A stretch of 64,000 bases of DNA from Microvirga puerhi. GTDB taxonomy: Bacteria; Pseudomonadota; Alphaproteobacteria; Rhizobiales; Beijerinckiaceae. Both the position numbers and the translations under genes were made by a program. The notes beneath the pieces are model-generated. The model was not told where the DNA came from. It was given only the letters and a program-made list of their open reading frames with translations, and did not search any database. Below are positions 41,056-50,434 of this stretch, in pieces; position 1 is the stretch's first letter, and each line of letters begins with the position of its first letter. The stretch spans positions 186,001 to 250,000 of the forward strand of contig NZ_JAIRBM010000002.1 in NCBI RefSeq assembly GCF_020089865.1. Reading direction: 5' to 3'.

Positions 41056-42717
41056 GTGTCGCTCACGGGACGCTTCGTAAACAAAGCCGGTTTGACCGCA
41101 CGAGTCGGGGTCTCGCTCTTGGCCATCGGCTGGGGGCAGGCTTCATTGGCGGCGGATCGGAATAAGACGCCCTCCATCGGTGGAACGCTGGTCTATCTCG
41201 AGCAGCAGACCCATACGAATCTCTATCCCCCAGCGGGAGGATTCTATCCCAACGGGGGTATTCTCAATCAGATCACGGACAAGCTGACTTACCAGAACCC
41301 GCAGACCCTCGAGATCGAGCCTTGGATCGCAGAGGCGTGGACGGTGAATGCGGACGCAACCGAATACACTTTCAAGATCCGGTCTGGCATCACTTTCTCC
41401 GACGGGACGCCGCTTGATGCAGCGGCCGTTGCCAAGAATTATGACACATTCGGTCGTGGCAATAGGGAATTGAAGCTTCCGATTTCGGAGGTGATCAATA
41501 ACTACGAGCGCAGCGAAGTTCTCGATCCACTCACCGTCAAGTTCTATTTCAAGAGGTCATCACCTGGGTTCTTACAAGGGACCTCCGTCATCGGCTCAGG
41601 ACTCGTGTCTCTGGCAACCTTGTCACTGCCTTACGAGGCGCTCGGCGACGCCACGAAGATTATTGGGTCTGGTCCGTTCGTGGTGACAAGCGAGACGCTC
41701 GGCCGTGAACTCACTCTCGCCGCGCGCAAGGACTATAACTGGGGGCCTGCAAAGTTGGCTCATCAAGGACGCGCCTATCTCGACACCATCAAGCTCATCG
41801 TCACCCCGGAAGATAGTGTCCGCATCGGTGCTTTGCTCGCCGGCCAAGCCGATTTCATTCGCCAGATCCAAGCCTACGACGAGAAGCAAGTGGAAGATGA
41901 AGGGTATCGGATCCATGCGCCTTCGACACGCGGCGTGAACAACAGTGTTGTGTTCCGGCCGGACAACCCCTTGGTAGCCGATATTCGCGTTCGCCGGGCG
42001 CTACTTCATGCCACCAATACGGACGAGATTGTCTCCACACTCTTCTCACACAATTATCCCAAGGCGACGTCAATCATCGCGAGGACCGCACTCGGATACA
42101 CTGACCTTTCATCGAAGCTGACTTACGACATCGACAAGGCGAAAGCCCTGCTCGACGAAGCGGGCTGGAAGGTAGGTTCCAATGGTCTGCGCCAGAAGGA
42201 CGGCCAAACGCTTGATCTCTCGGCTTATGAATCCTTGCCGCAGCCGCAGAACAAGGAAACGCTGCAACTGGTTGCCCAGCAATGGGGCAAGATCGGCGTG
42301 AAGCTCAACGTCCTGACCGGTGACTCTGGAACTGCGACGGTGAATAACCTGGACCCGTCCAAGGCTCCTGTATCACCTGCCATGGTCGGGCGCGCCGATC
42401 CGGACGTCATCAAGAGCCAGTACTATCCGACGAACCGCAATGTTTTGCTGCAGAAGGGCGGCAATAGCGACAAGGTGAAATCCTTCGTCGATGAAAAGCT
42501 GAACAGCCTTTTGGAAAGTCTGGCCTCCGAGCCTGACCGCATCAAGCGCCTCGCGATCGCAGGTGAGATTCAGTCCTACGTGATCGATCAGGCTTATGCC
42601 ATTCCGATTTTCGAAGAACCTCAGGCGTTTGCCGCTGCACCCTACGTGAACGGAATTGCCTTCGAGGCAGTAGGGCGTCCGAGCTTCTACGATATCTGGC
42701 TAGCCCCCCGTTCGTAA
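41056..42717 (+). CDS. Dipeptide/nickel-type ABC transporter substrate-binding protein (KPN_01854-like)
   Basis: A 553-residue periplasmic family-5 binding protein. It starts with GTG (AGGGG upstream) and has a signal peptide (VSLLAIGWGQASLAAD). Typical segments are WTVNADATEYTFKIRSGITFSDGTP near 95-120 and GSGPFVVTSETLGRELTLAARKDYNWGP near 200-230 (regions). It is the first gene of an operon with two permeases, a fused ATPase, an LLM oxidoreductase and two CMD-fold proteins. As I recall, the same set is described as the KPN_01854 family in NCBIfam, with unknown substrate. The size suits an oligopeptide-sized or lipid-like ligand. Confidence 0.9.
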   Translation: MSLTGRFVNKAGLTARVGVSLLAIGWGQASLAADRNKTPSIGGTLVYLEQQTHTNLYPPAGGFYPNGGILNQITDKLTYQNPQTLEIEPWIAEAWTVNADATEYTFKIRSGITFSDGTPLDAAAVAKNYDTFGRGNRELKLPISEVINNYERSEVLDPLTVKFYFKRSSPGFLQGTSVIGSGLVSLATLSLPYEALGDATKIIGSGPFVVTSETLGRELTLAARKDYNWGPAKLAHQGRAYLDTIKLIVTPEDSVRIGALLAGQADFIRQIQAYDEKQVEDEGYRIHAPSTRGVNNSVVFRPDNPLVADIRVRRALLHATNTDEIVSTLFSHNYPKATSIIARTALGYTDLSSKLTYDIDKAKALLDEAGWKVGSNGLRQKDGQTLDLSAYESLPQPQNKETLQLVAQQWGKIGVKLNVLTGDSGTATVNNLDPSKAPVSPAMVGRADPDVIKSQYYPTNRNVLLQKGGNSDKVKSFVDEKLNSLLESLASEPDRIKRLAIAGEIQSYVIDQAYAIPIFEEPQAFAAAPYVNGIAFEAVGRPSFYDIWLAPRS

Positions 42718-42799
42718 TAAAGGTGATCCGGCCAGGATGGAATGTAGACTTCCTCCGGTCGGAGCCCGCAATGCCATGATTTTTGAAATGGAATGAGCG

Positions 42800-43744
42800 A
42801 TGTCCAGATATCTGATCAAGCGGATAGGGCAAGCGATCGTCGTCCTTTGGGCCGCGTTTACGGTGTCGTTTGTTCTGCTGCAAGCGCTGCCCGGCGATGC
42901 GATCCTTATCAAGTTCTTGAACCCTGAACTGGGATTGGGGCCGGAGCAAATTGCAGACATCCGAGCGTCCTACGCCGCCGACGTCTCGGTTCCGGTTCAG
43001 TACTTCCATACAGTTGCGAATTTCCTGACGGGGAACTTCGGGTACTCGATCCAGGCAGGTGTTCCTGTTGGCGACGTGCTTGTTGCAAACCTGCCTCCGA
43101 CCATATGGCTGGCCGCCTTGGGCTTTATGTTGGCAGTTGTCGTTGCCGTCGGGATCTCCGCGCTCTCCGTGCTGACACCTTTCATATGGGTGAGATCATT
43201 GTTTCGGTCTTTGCCGTCCCTGTTCATTTCGACGCCGGTCTTCTGGCTTGGAATTCTGCTGATCCAGATCTTCTCATTTCAACTCAAGCTCATTCCTGTC
43301 ATCAATCCAGGTCCATGGCAGGCTCTCGTCCTCCCAGTCTTGACACTAGCCGTTCCTATCTCTGCACCGTTGGCGCAGGTGCTTATGCGGAACATCGATC
43401 ACGTCTTGACAGAGCCGTTCGTCGCTGTGGCTCGTGCGAAAGGTGCCTCGCGCCGGTGGGTGCTGTGGAGGCACGTCGCAAAGAACGCCGTGCTTCCGAC
43501 TCTCACCATTGCCGGAATCTTGTTTGGCGAACTGCTCGCCGGAGCAGTTGTGACCGAGGCAGTCTTCGGGCTCAATGGGATCGGTGGGCTGACTCAACGT
43601 GCTGTTACCAATCAGGACATCGCAGTTCTACAGGCCATCGTGGTTTTCTCCGCCGCGGCGTTCGTGATCATCAACCTCGTGGTCGATCTGCTCTATCCGG
43701 TCTTCGACCCACGCCTCAGAAGCAAAGGGGAAGTTGTCGCATGA
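42800..43744 (+). CDS. Dipeptide-type ABC transporter permease (DppB-like)
   Basis: A 314-residue permease. The N-terminus (YLIKRIGQAIVVLWAAFTVSF) and the GNFGYSIQAG... region are DppB-like, and the EAA loop reads VARAKGASRRWVLWRHVAKNA near 213. Six TM helices are evident. The stop overlaps the next permease start (ATGA at 43741-43744). It forms the pore with the DppC-like partner. Confidence 0.94.
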   Translation: MSRYLIKRIGQAIVVLWAAFTVSFVLLQALPGDAILIKFLNPELGLGPEQIADIRASYAADVSVPVQYFHTVANFLTGNFGYSIQAGVPVGDVLVANLPPTIWLAALGFMLAVVVAVGISALSVLTPFIWVRSLFRSLPSLFISTPVFWLGILLIQIFSFQLKLIPVINPGPWQALVLPVLTLAVPISAPLAQVLMRNIDHVLTEPFVAVARAKGASRRWVLWRHVAKNAVLPTLTIAGILFGELLAGAVVTEAVFGLNGIGGLTQRAVTNQDIAVLQAIVVFSAAAFVIINLVVDLLYPVFDPRLRSKGEVVA

Positions 43745-44670
43745 CAAGCCTGAACTCGACGGGCCGAAGCATGGTTCGCACGGACGCTGCCGTTATCGCG
43801 AGTGTTTCCTCGACTTTGCGGCGCACACGCGAACGGGCATTTATCTCGTCTGCGACGCATCTGTTGCGAATGCTAAGGCACATTCCGGTCGGACTTGTGC
43901 TGGCGTGGTTGGTGATTGGGGTGGCTGTCCTTTGGGCGCTCATTCCCGACCTGTTCACCAGCTACAGTGCAACGATAGGTGTAGCACGCCAGCAGCTGCG
44001 TGCTCCCAGTGCCGAGCATTGGTTCGGGACGGATGCGCTTGGCCGGGATCTCTATGCCCGCATAGTCTACGGCGCCGGAAACTCACTCACAGGCGCCTTT
44101 GTCGCGGTCGGTGTCGGCCTCATCGTCGGCACTGCACTGGGCCTCGTGGCGGGATCCGCACGCAGCAGAGTTGACGGCGCGATCATGCGCAGCGTCGATG
44201 TGCTGTTGTCGATTCCTCAACTTCTTCTGTCGCTGAGCATCGTTATCCTTCTTGGCTTCGGGACCGTGAACGCCGCCATTGCCGTCGGTATCACATCCAT
44301 CGCGAGCTTTGCCCGATTAGCCCGCTCCGAAGTCGTCCGCGTTCGCAGCAGCGACTATGTGGAGGCCGCCTTCGGCAGTGGCGGTACATTCGGTCGCGTT
44401 TTGATGCGGCATGTGCTGCCAAACTCTCTGACGTCAGTCATCGGCCTCGCGGCGCTGCAATTCGGGTCCGCTATCCTGGCAATCTCGACTCTGGGCTTTC
44501 TTGGCTATGGTGCGCCACCGCCCACGCCGGAATGGGGGCTGCTTATCGCGGAGGGACGCAACTACATCGCGCGAGCTTGGTGGCTGACGACAGTGCCGGG
44601 GATCATATTGATCTTGGTTGTCCTGTCAGCAAACCGTATCAGCGAGTCGTTCAGCAGGAGCCGCTCATGA
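43741..44670 (+). CDS. Dipeptide-type ABC transporter permease (DppC-like)
   Basis: A 309-residue permease with an N-terminal soluble stretch of about 45 residues before TM1 (LVIGVAVLWALIPDLF), as in DppC. FGTDALGRDLYARIVYGA is the family's conserved periplasmic motif; the EAA loop is VEAAFGSGGTFGRVLMRHVLPN. The start at 43741 is fixed by overlap with the upstream stop, and the stop overlaps the ATPase start, again as ATGA. Confidence 0.94.
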   Translation: MTSLNSTGRSMVRTDAAVIASVSSTLRRTRERAFISSATHLLRMLRHIPVGLVLAWLVIGVAVLWALIPDLFTSYSATIGVARQQLRAPSAEHWFGTDALGRDLYARIVYGAGNSLTGAFVAVGVGLIVGTALGLVAGSARSRVDGAIMRSVDVLLSIPQLLLSLSIVILLGFGTVNAAIAVGITSIASFARLARSEVVRVRSSDYVEAAFGSGGTFGRVLMRHVLPNSLTSVIGLAALQFGSAILAISTLGFLGYGAPPPTPEWGLLIAEGRNYIARAWWLTTVPGIILILVVLSANRISESFSRSRS

Positions 44671-46334
44671 GCGCGACGATACATCGCGATCGGCTCATGG
44701 ACGATATATCTGATGTACCGGTGTTGGCGGTCAACAACCTCGCAGTCTCCTATCGGAATGGCAATGACGTTCAACGAGTCGTATATGATGTTTCCCTGAG
44801 AGTGAAGCCTGGCGAGGTCGTCGCGATCGTCGGAGAGTCAGGGTCCGGTAAAACAACAACCGCTCAGGCCATAATCGGTCTTCTCGCAGAGAACGGGAAG
44901 TTGGATGCGGGAGTGATCCGACTAAACGGGACGGATATTGCGGCATGGTCCCAGAGGCAGCTCGACACGGTGCGAGGGTGCAAGATCAGCCTCATTCCAC
45001 AGGATCCGACCGGATCTCTCAACCCGGTCAAGACGATCGGGGAGCAGGTTGCAGAGATCCTGCAGATTCATCGATATGGCAGTAGGGAGGCGATCGATAC
45101 TCGCGTCATTGAGCTTTTGACACGAGTAGGTCTGTCCCAGCCAGAGTTACGGGCCAGTCAATATCCGCACGAATTGTCGGGGGGTATGCGCCAGCGCGTT
45201 CTGATCGCTATTGCGGTCGCACTACGGCCGGCGCTGATTATCGCTGATGAACCTACGAGTGCTCTCGATGTCACCGTGCAGAGACGCATCCTCGATCTCA
45301 TCGATGAACTACGGAATGAATACGGAACGGCCGTACTGCTCGTTACGCATGATCTCGGGGTTGCGTCTGATCGCGCGAATCATGTCGTCGTTATGAAGGC
45401 TGGTCGTATCCAGGAGCAGGGGCCAACACAGCAGATTCTGACGTCGCCAAAAAGTGAATATACGCGTCAGCTTCTTGCCGATGCACCCTCTCTCCGAAAG
45501 GCTAAGTATCACTCAAGAAGCCGGAGTAGGCCGGAGGTAGATGGTGACGACGTCATTGTGGTGGACAATCTGCTTCAGGATTTTCCCTTAGGAGGACGTC
45601 GACGGGAGTCCTTCAGGGCTGTGGATGGTATCTCATTCAGAGTCCGGCGAGGTTCGACGCATGCGATCGTTGGCGAGTCCGGCTCGGGAAAGACGACGAC
45701 GGCTCGCAGCATCGTTGGATTCCAGAAGCCGACGGCAGGCCGTATTCTCGTCGATGGGACCGACATCACGACGCTCCGCGGTGAAACGCTTCGTCAGTTC
45801 CGACGCAGGATCCAGCTTGTTTATCAAAATCCGTTCGGATCTCTGGATCCGTTGCAGACGGTTTTTCATATCATTGAGGAACCTCTTCTCAACTTCGATC
45901 CCCTGCCGAGAGAGGAAAGGGCGCGAAGAGTGCAGCATATCCTTGATCGCGTCGGTCTCCCGCAAGCGGTTTTGACAAGGAAGCCGCATGCACTGTCTGG
46001 CGGGCAGCGGCAACGTGTTGCCATCGCCCGCGCTCTCATCCTCAATCCGCAGGTGCTAGTATTGGACGAGGCCGTCTCCGCGCTCGACGTCACAGTACAA
46101 GCGCAGATCCTTGGATTGCTCGATGAGCTCCAAAGGGCGCTCGGTCTGACCTACCTGTTCATCTCGCATGATCTGGCGGTCGTTCGCCAGATTTCGGACA
46201 CCGTTTCTGTTCTTCACAACGGTCGTCAGGTTGATGGCGGTACGGTCGAGGAGGTCTTCTCGCGTCCCGTGAGCAGCTACACGCGCGAACTCATCGACGC
46301 GATCCCGGGGCAGCTAAGCCCAGTTCACGTCTGA
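44667..46334 (+). CDS. Dipeptide-type ABC transporter, fused double ATPase (DppD-DppF)
   Basis: A 555-residue chain with two ABC domains. Domain 1: Walker A GESGSGKTTTAQ near 55, signature LSGGMRQR near 172, Walker B IIADEPTSALDV near 192. Domain 2: Walker A GESGSGKTTTAR near 337, signature LSGGQRQR near 445, Walker B VLDEAVSALDV near 467, where the usual Pro is replaced by Ala. Both H-loops are present (LVTHDLGVA, FISHDLAVV). It powers the two permeases above. Fused forms are frequent in this transporter family in Rhizobiales. Confidence 0.94.
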   Translation: MSATIHRDRLMDDISDVPVLAVNNLAVSYRNGNDVQRVVYDVSLRVKPGEVVAIVGESGSGKTTTAQAIIGLLAENGKLDAGVIRLNGTDIAAWSQRQLDTVRGCKISLIPQDPTGSLNPVKTIGEQVAEILQIHRYGSREAIDTRVIELLTRVGLSQPELRASQYPHELSGGMRQRVLIAIAVALRPALIIADEPTSALDVTVQRRILDLIDELRNEYGTAVLLVTHDLGVASDRANHVVVMKAGRIQEQGPTQQILTSPKSEYTRQLLADAPSLRKAKYHSRSRSRPEVDGDDVIVVDNLLQDFPLGGRRRESFRAVDGISFRVRRGSTHAIVGESGSGKTTTARSIVGFQKPTAGRILVDGTDITTLRGETLRQFRRRIQLVYQNPFGSLDPLQTVFHIIEEPLLNFDPLPREERARRVQHILDRVGLPQAVLTRKPHALSGGQRQRVAIARALILNPQVLVLDEAVSALDVTVQAQILGLLDELQRALGLTYLFISHDLAVVRQISDTVSVLHNGRQVDGGTVEEVFSRPVSSYTRELIDAIPGQLSPVHV

Positions 46335-46359
46335 GATTCTTCTTTATCGGAGCAGGTTC

Positions 46360-47406
46360 ATGACGACACATGTTCAAACAAAGCGACTCGGCTTTTTCAC
46401 CCGCCTGCTTGACGAGGCTCCTGCTGTAGAACGCTACCGACTTGCGTCGGAGCAAATTCTCCATGCGGAAAGGTACGGCTTCGATTCTGCTTGGGTTGCC
46501 CAGCACCACTTTCACGAGGTCGAAGGAGGATTGCCAGCGCCTCTCGTCTTCCTGTCCCATATCGCAGCGCGATCGTCGCGTATCCGATTAGGGACAGGCA
46601 TCATCACGCTTCCATTGGAGAATCCGGTACGGGTTGCGGAAGATGCTGTTGTGCTCGATCTTCTCTCTGATGGCCGCCTCGAGATTGGTGTCGGAACGGG
46701 CGGTACCCCGTCGTCATTCACGGCCTTCGGGCTCGATAGTGCCAACCGATCAGAAATCTACGATCGACACCTCGCTACCGTCAGAGCTGCCTGGAACGGT
46801 GGACCGCTCGAAGGCGGCGACAGCCTCTATCCTGTTGCCCCACATCTGAATGATCGGATCTGGCAGGCCACTTTTTCCGTCTGGGGTGGAACGCGGGCCG
46901 GAAAAGCCGGCGATGGTCTCATGCTGTCGCGCACACAGCCTCGACCCAAGGAGGCGCCACAAGCTTCCTTAGCTGAAATTCAACATCCGATCATCGATGC
47001 GTACCTCGAAGCGCTGCCTGAGGGACGTGAGCCGCGCATCGTCGCATCGCGCTCGCTCTTCGTTGCCGATAATCGCGACGAGGCGCTGCGATTGGCAGAA
47101 AAGGGTCTGCGCCGCGTCGTGGATCAGTTTGCGGCCAAGGGACATGCCATTCCCGGGGATAGTCTGGCCGACATCATGGCAGCCCTCGATACCCATGCAG
47201 GCACGCCGGACGACGTCATCGCATCGCTGAGCGTGGACACAACCCTGTCGCGGGTGACCGATCTGGTCTTCCAGGTTCATTCCGTCGATCCACCCCACCA
47301 AGCCATTCTGCGTTCCATTGAGCTCACGGCTACGGAGGTGGCCCCGGCCCTTGGATGGCAGCCACCGGTAAGCCGTTCAGAGAAGCGAGTTGCCCTTGTG
47401 CGCTGA
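46360..47406 (+). CDS. LLM-class flavin-dependent oxidoreductase (KPN_01858-like)
   Basis: A 348-residue luciferase-like TIM-barrel protein. Typical segments: ILHAERYGFDSAWVAQHHFHE near 29-50, RLGTGIITLPLENPVRVAEDAVVLDLLSDGRLEIGVGTGG at 74-113 (region). It should use reduced FMN, supplied by the upstream FMN reductase, and oxygen to oxidise an organic substrate. It begins 25 nt after the ATPase gene and is followed by two AhpD/CMD-fold proteins, a combination seen in the KPN_01858/Avi_7169/Avi_7170 set. The substrate and the role of the peroxidase-like partners are not known to me. Confidence 0.88.
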   Translation: MTTHVQTKRLGFFTRLLDEAPAVERYRLASEQILHAERYGFDSAWVAQHHFHEVEGGLPAPLVFLSHIAARSSRIRLGTGIITLPLENPVRVAEDAVVLDLLSDGRLEIGVGTGGTPSSFTAFGLDSANRSEIYDRHLATVRAAWNGGPLEGGDSLYPVAPHLNDRIWQATFSVWGGTRAGKAGDGLMLSRTQPRPKEAPQASLAEIQHPIIDAYLEALPEGREPRIVASRSLFVADNRDEALRLAEKGLRRVVDQFAAKGHAIPGDSLADIMAALDTHAGTPDDVIASLSVDTTLSRVTDLVFQVHSVDPPHQAILRSIELTATEVAPALGWQPPVSRSEKRVALVR

Positions 47407-47491
47407 CGAGGGACCGCGAGATCAAGTCATCAGATTGGAGAGAAGTGACAGTGGAAGTGCTGTCTCCTTTCCTCATCACAAGGTGAAAGCC

Positions 47492-48157
47492 ATGAGCACC
47501 ACGACTTCGGATATCATCGACAAGTTGGCCGGCATCGCGCCGGGGACGCATCTCCATGGTATTAGGGACCAACGTCCCCAAGCGCGCGAAAACGCTCAGA
47601 AGAGCTATCTGGCGCTCTTCGAACCAGAGTTCCCAGGAAATGTCTCAGCGATTGAGCGCTATGCCATCGCGACCTTTGTCGCCGGTCTTCATCGTCAGCC
47701 GGCCGTAATGGATTTCTACGCGTCTGGGCTGAAGAACTCGGGAGATGCGGACATCACGGAGACAGTGAGCGCAGAAATCGCCCGCGGCTCCACCGAGGGA
47801 CCTTATGGGCATTACCCGCCGGGGCCCCTGTCTGCGGAGGATCAGGACGGCCTGGACTATCATGTTTCCGTGACGAGCAAAGGAGTGCTTGGGCGCCGGA
47901 TCGCTGCGGCTCTGGAGCATGCTCATCTGCTCGTCTTTCGCCCTCGCGATGCGAGTGCGGCTGCTCTTCAGAAACTTCTGGATGCGGGCTGGTCGACAAC
48001 GGATATCGTGACATTGTCGCAACTTGTTGCCTTCTTGTCCTTCCAGGTGCGCGTCATTGCCGGACTTCGGACGTTGGCTGCTGCGCATGAGCAAGCAGCT
48101 GTCGAAATCGAACGCGCATCCATCTTCACGACCGTACTGGCATCGGGCGGCATCTGA
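47492..48157 (+). CDS. CMD-domain protein, Avi_7170-like
   Basis: A 221-residue protein of the carboxymuconolactone decarboxylase/AhpD fold. It has the helical pattern (SAIERYAIATFVAGLHRQPAVMDFY; LGRRIAAALEHAHLLVFRPRDAS) but lacks the CxxC redox pair of AhpD. It always accompanies a CxxC-bearing partner in this locus type, as I recall. The two could form a hetero-oligomer in which only one carries the redox site. ATG at 47492 was chosen; there is an AAGGTGA site upstream. Confidence 0.8.
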   Translation: MSTTTSDIIDKLAGIAPGTHLHGIRDQRPQARENAQKSYLALFEPEFPGNVSAIERYAIATFVAGLHRQPAVMDFYASGLKNSGDADITETVSAEIARGSTEGPYGHYPPGPLSAEDQDGLDYHVSVTSKGVLGRRIAAALEHAHLLVFRPRDASAAALQKLLDAGWSTTDIVTLSQLVAFLSFQVRVIAGLRTLAAAHEQAAVEIERASIFTTVLASGGI

Positions 48158-48171
48158 CCGGGAACATGATC

Positions 48172-48792
48172 ATGGCGGAAAGCACTCTTACCCATCCGAA
48201 TAACCAAGAACCTGTAGTTTTCACGCAGGAAGAGCTGGGCTGGCTTCCCTGGCTTGAACCCTACCCCGCAGATCAGTTGACTGAGCGCCATTGGGCGGGC
48301 CTTGTGGACGCCTCGCGCTCGAAGTCGCCGTATTTCCTTCTGCTCGCTCGGGATCCAGACGTACTACAGGCGAGGACAAAGACCGACAAGGATATCTTTT
48401 ACAATACAACAAATGGTCTTCCTCGCGCGGAGCGCGAACTTGCGGCGACCGCAACGTCGCGTCTCAATGGCTGCATCTACTGCGCGTCGGTTCATTCCCG
48501 GTTTGCCACGCAATATTCGAAGCGGAAAGGTGATGTTCAGCGCCTTCTGGATGAGGGTGTCGATGCCGATATCGACCCTCGTTGGAACGCAATCATCGCA
48601 GCGTCGGTGGCATTGACGGAAACGCCGATCAGCTTCGACAAAAATCATGTGGAAGCGCTACGCACGGTTGGTCTCGATGATCTTGAGATCATTGACGTGA
48701 TCAACGGCTCCGCTTTCTTCAACTGGGCGAACCGGCTGATGCTATCTCTCGGGGAGCCGACCTCTCCGACGCAGCCTGCCGGGCGCGTCTGA
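48172..48792 (+). CDS. Alkylhydroperoxidase-domain (AhpD-like) protein, Avi_7169-like
   Basis: A 206-residue AhpD-fold protein with the redox motif CIYCASVHSRF (CxxCxxxH) near residue 101. In AhpD this motif reduces peroxides or partner proteins. It follows the Avi_7170-like gene at 14 bp. GGGA lies 8 nt before the ATG at 48172; the in-frame ATG at 48166 is too close. It closes the plus-strand operon and converges on the sulfonate-type ABC genes. It may remove peroxide formed by uncoupled turnover of the LLM enzyme, or act on its product. Confidence 0.85.
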   Translation: MAESTLTHPNNQEPVVFTQEELGWLPWLEPYPADQLTERHWAGLVDASRSKSPYFLLLARDPDVLQARTKTDKDIFYNTTNGLPRAERELAATATSRLNGCIYCASVHSRFATQYSKRKGDVQRLLDEGVDADIDPRWNAIIAASVALTETPISFDKNHVEALRTVGLDDLEIIDVINGSAFFNWANRLMLSLGEPTSPTQPAGRV

Positions 48793-48860
48793 GACTCTCT
48801 AGGTGTGGCAGCTGGAGTCTGTGAATGGCCAAAGCTGCTTCACCCATCAGAGACCAGGTA

Positions 48861-49634
48861 TCAGGAAGCCTTCACGTTCGTTCCCCAGCGGCGGTGAAGG
48901 AAGCGCTCCCATGGTGAGAACAGGCACCGGTCTGCGAGCCAGCCGATCAACACGATGACGATCATGATGCCGATGACCTGGTCCATTGCGTTCAACTCAC
49001 GCCCATAGTGGAGCAGATGCCCGAGTCCAAAACCGGTCAGGATCGTGACATAAATCTCCGCTGCCATGAGGGACCGCCAGGCGAAAGCCCAGCCTTGCTT
49101 CATGCCGCTGACTAGGAACGGAAGCGAAGCAGGGAGAATGACGCGCGTCCATTTGTGGAAGCCCTCCGATCCCATCGTACGGGCGGCGCGGGCGTAGATC
49201 GGCGGAATATTACGGGCTCCGTTATCGGTCGCGATAATGACGGACCACACAGTGCCCATGATCACGACGAACAGCATCGCGCCTTCGGTCTGCCCGAACC
49301 AAATGAGAGCGAGCGGTACCCAGCAGACGCTCGGCAGAGTTTGAAGGCCGAGCGCCAACGCGCCGATCGTATCTTCAAGGACCTGCGATGTACTCGTCAA
49401 TAGGCCCAGGGGCAACCCGATGATAACACCGGCTATATACCCCACGAAAAGCCGTTTCAAGGTCACCCATGCAGCGTCCAGAAGCGTACCGTCCAGGAGG
49501 GCGGTCCAAATATAGTCGGCAACCGAGATAGGAGAGGGAAGAAGCACAACTGACCATCGGCCGCTGCGAACCGCCAGGTCCCAGAGAACGATGAGCGCGC
49601 CAAAGAAGATCAGAGCGATGACGAGACGTTTCAT
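48861..49634 (-). CDS. Sulfonate/taurine-type ABC transporter permease (SsuC/TauC family)
   Basis: A 257-residue permease with six TM helices. The N-terminus (LIFFGALIVLWDLAVRSGRW) and the loop ARTMGSEGFHKWTRVILPASLPF near 158 (EAA-like) are typical of SsuC/TauC. It is the last gene of a three-gene minus-strand transporter and overlaps the ATPase gene by four bases (49631-49634). It converges with the AhpD-like gene. Confidence 0.92.
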   Translation of the reverse strand: MKRLVIALIFFGALIVLWDLAVRSGRWSVVLLPSPISVADYIWTALLDGTLLDAAWVTLKRLFVGYIAGVIIGLPLGLLTSTSQVLEDTIGALALGLQTLPSVCWVPLALIWFGQTEGAMLFVVIMGTVWSVIIATDNGARNIPPIYARAARTMGSEGFHKWTRVILPASLPFLVSGMKQGWAFAWRSLMAAEIYVTILTGFGLGHLLHYGRELNAMDQVIGIMIVIVLIGWLADRCLFSPWERFLHRRWGTNVKAS

Positions 49635-50434
49635 TCGTAAGCCGCTCCCTCAAGTGTGCCCTTGAGGGCAGCTGCGATCTCATACGCATAGCCCGCCAAA
49701 TCGGGACTGTTGATATCGCGAGGGCGCGGCAGGGGGATATCGAAGACTTGAGCGATACGCCCGGGCGACGGAGACATCAGGATCACTCGATCTCCTAAAC
49801 AGACAGCCTCTCGCACATTGTGCGTGACAAATACGATGGTCTTCCGGCTTTCCATCCAGATACGCTGAATATCGCTGTAGAGCTGATCGCGAGTCAGAGC
49901 GTCGAGAGCCGCGAATGGTTCATCCATCAGCAGTACCTGTGGGTCAGGCGCGAGAGCCCGAGCCAATGCAACCCGCTGCTTCATGCCGCCTGAGAGCTCA
50001 TGCACATGGGCGTGCTTGAATTTCTCTAGTCCGACAAGTTCGAGATAGTAGTCGGCAATCTTGCGGCGCTCGTGGTTGGTCAGATCCGGGCGGAGCTTCA
50101 GCCCGAACATCACGTTACCGAAAGCGTCGAGCCAAGGGAAAAGTGCCGATTCCTGAAACATAACGAGGCGCTGCTGTCCCGGTCCGCGCACGACCTTGCC
50201 GTCGGCCAAGACCCGTCCCGCATCTGGCTTGGTCAAGCCAGCAATAATATCGAGGAGGGTGGACTTACCGCAGCCGCTTGGTCCGATCAGACAGAGGAAC
50301 TCACCCTCGGGCACGGTGAGTGAGATGTTGTCGAGTGCATGCACGACCGCTCGCGATGCGACGAAGCTCTTCGATACCTCCTCGATGATAAGCTTTGCCG
50401 GGCGGTTGTCTGACGACGTCCGAAGGGGCTCCAT
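49631..50434 (-). CDS. Sulfonate/taurine-type ABC transporter ATP-binding protein (SsuB/TauB family)
   Basis: A 267-residue ATPase. Walker A GPSGCGKSTLLD near 54, Q-loop FQESALFPWLD near 93, signature LSGGMKQR near 144, Walker B LLMDEPFAALDALTRD near 165, H-loop FVTHNVREA near 202. The sequence FPWLDAFGNV is characteristic of the SsuB/TauB/NrtD group. It overlaps the binding-protein stop by one base and the permease start by four. Confidence 0.94.
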   Translation of the reverse strand: MEPLRTSSDNRPAKLIIEEVSKSFVASRAVVHALDNISLTVPEGEFLCLIGPSGCGKSTLLDIIAGLTKPDAGRVLADGKVVRGPGQQRLVMFQESALFPWLDAFGNVMFGLKLRPDLTNHERRKIADYYLELVGLEKFKHAHVHELSGGMKQRVALARALAPDPQVLLMDEPFAALDALTRDQLYSDIQRIWMESRKTIVFVTHNVREAVCLGDRVILMSPSPGRIAQVFDIPLPRPRDINSPDLAGYAYEIAAALKGTLEGAAYE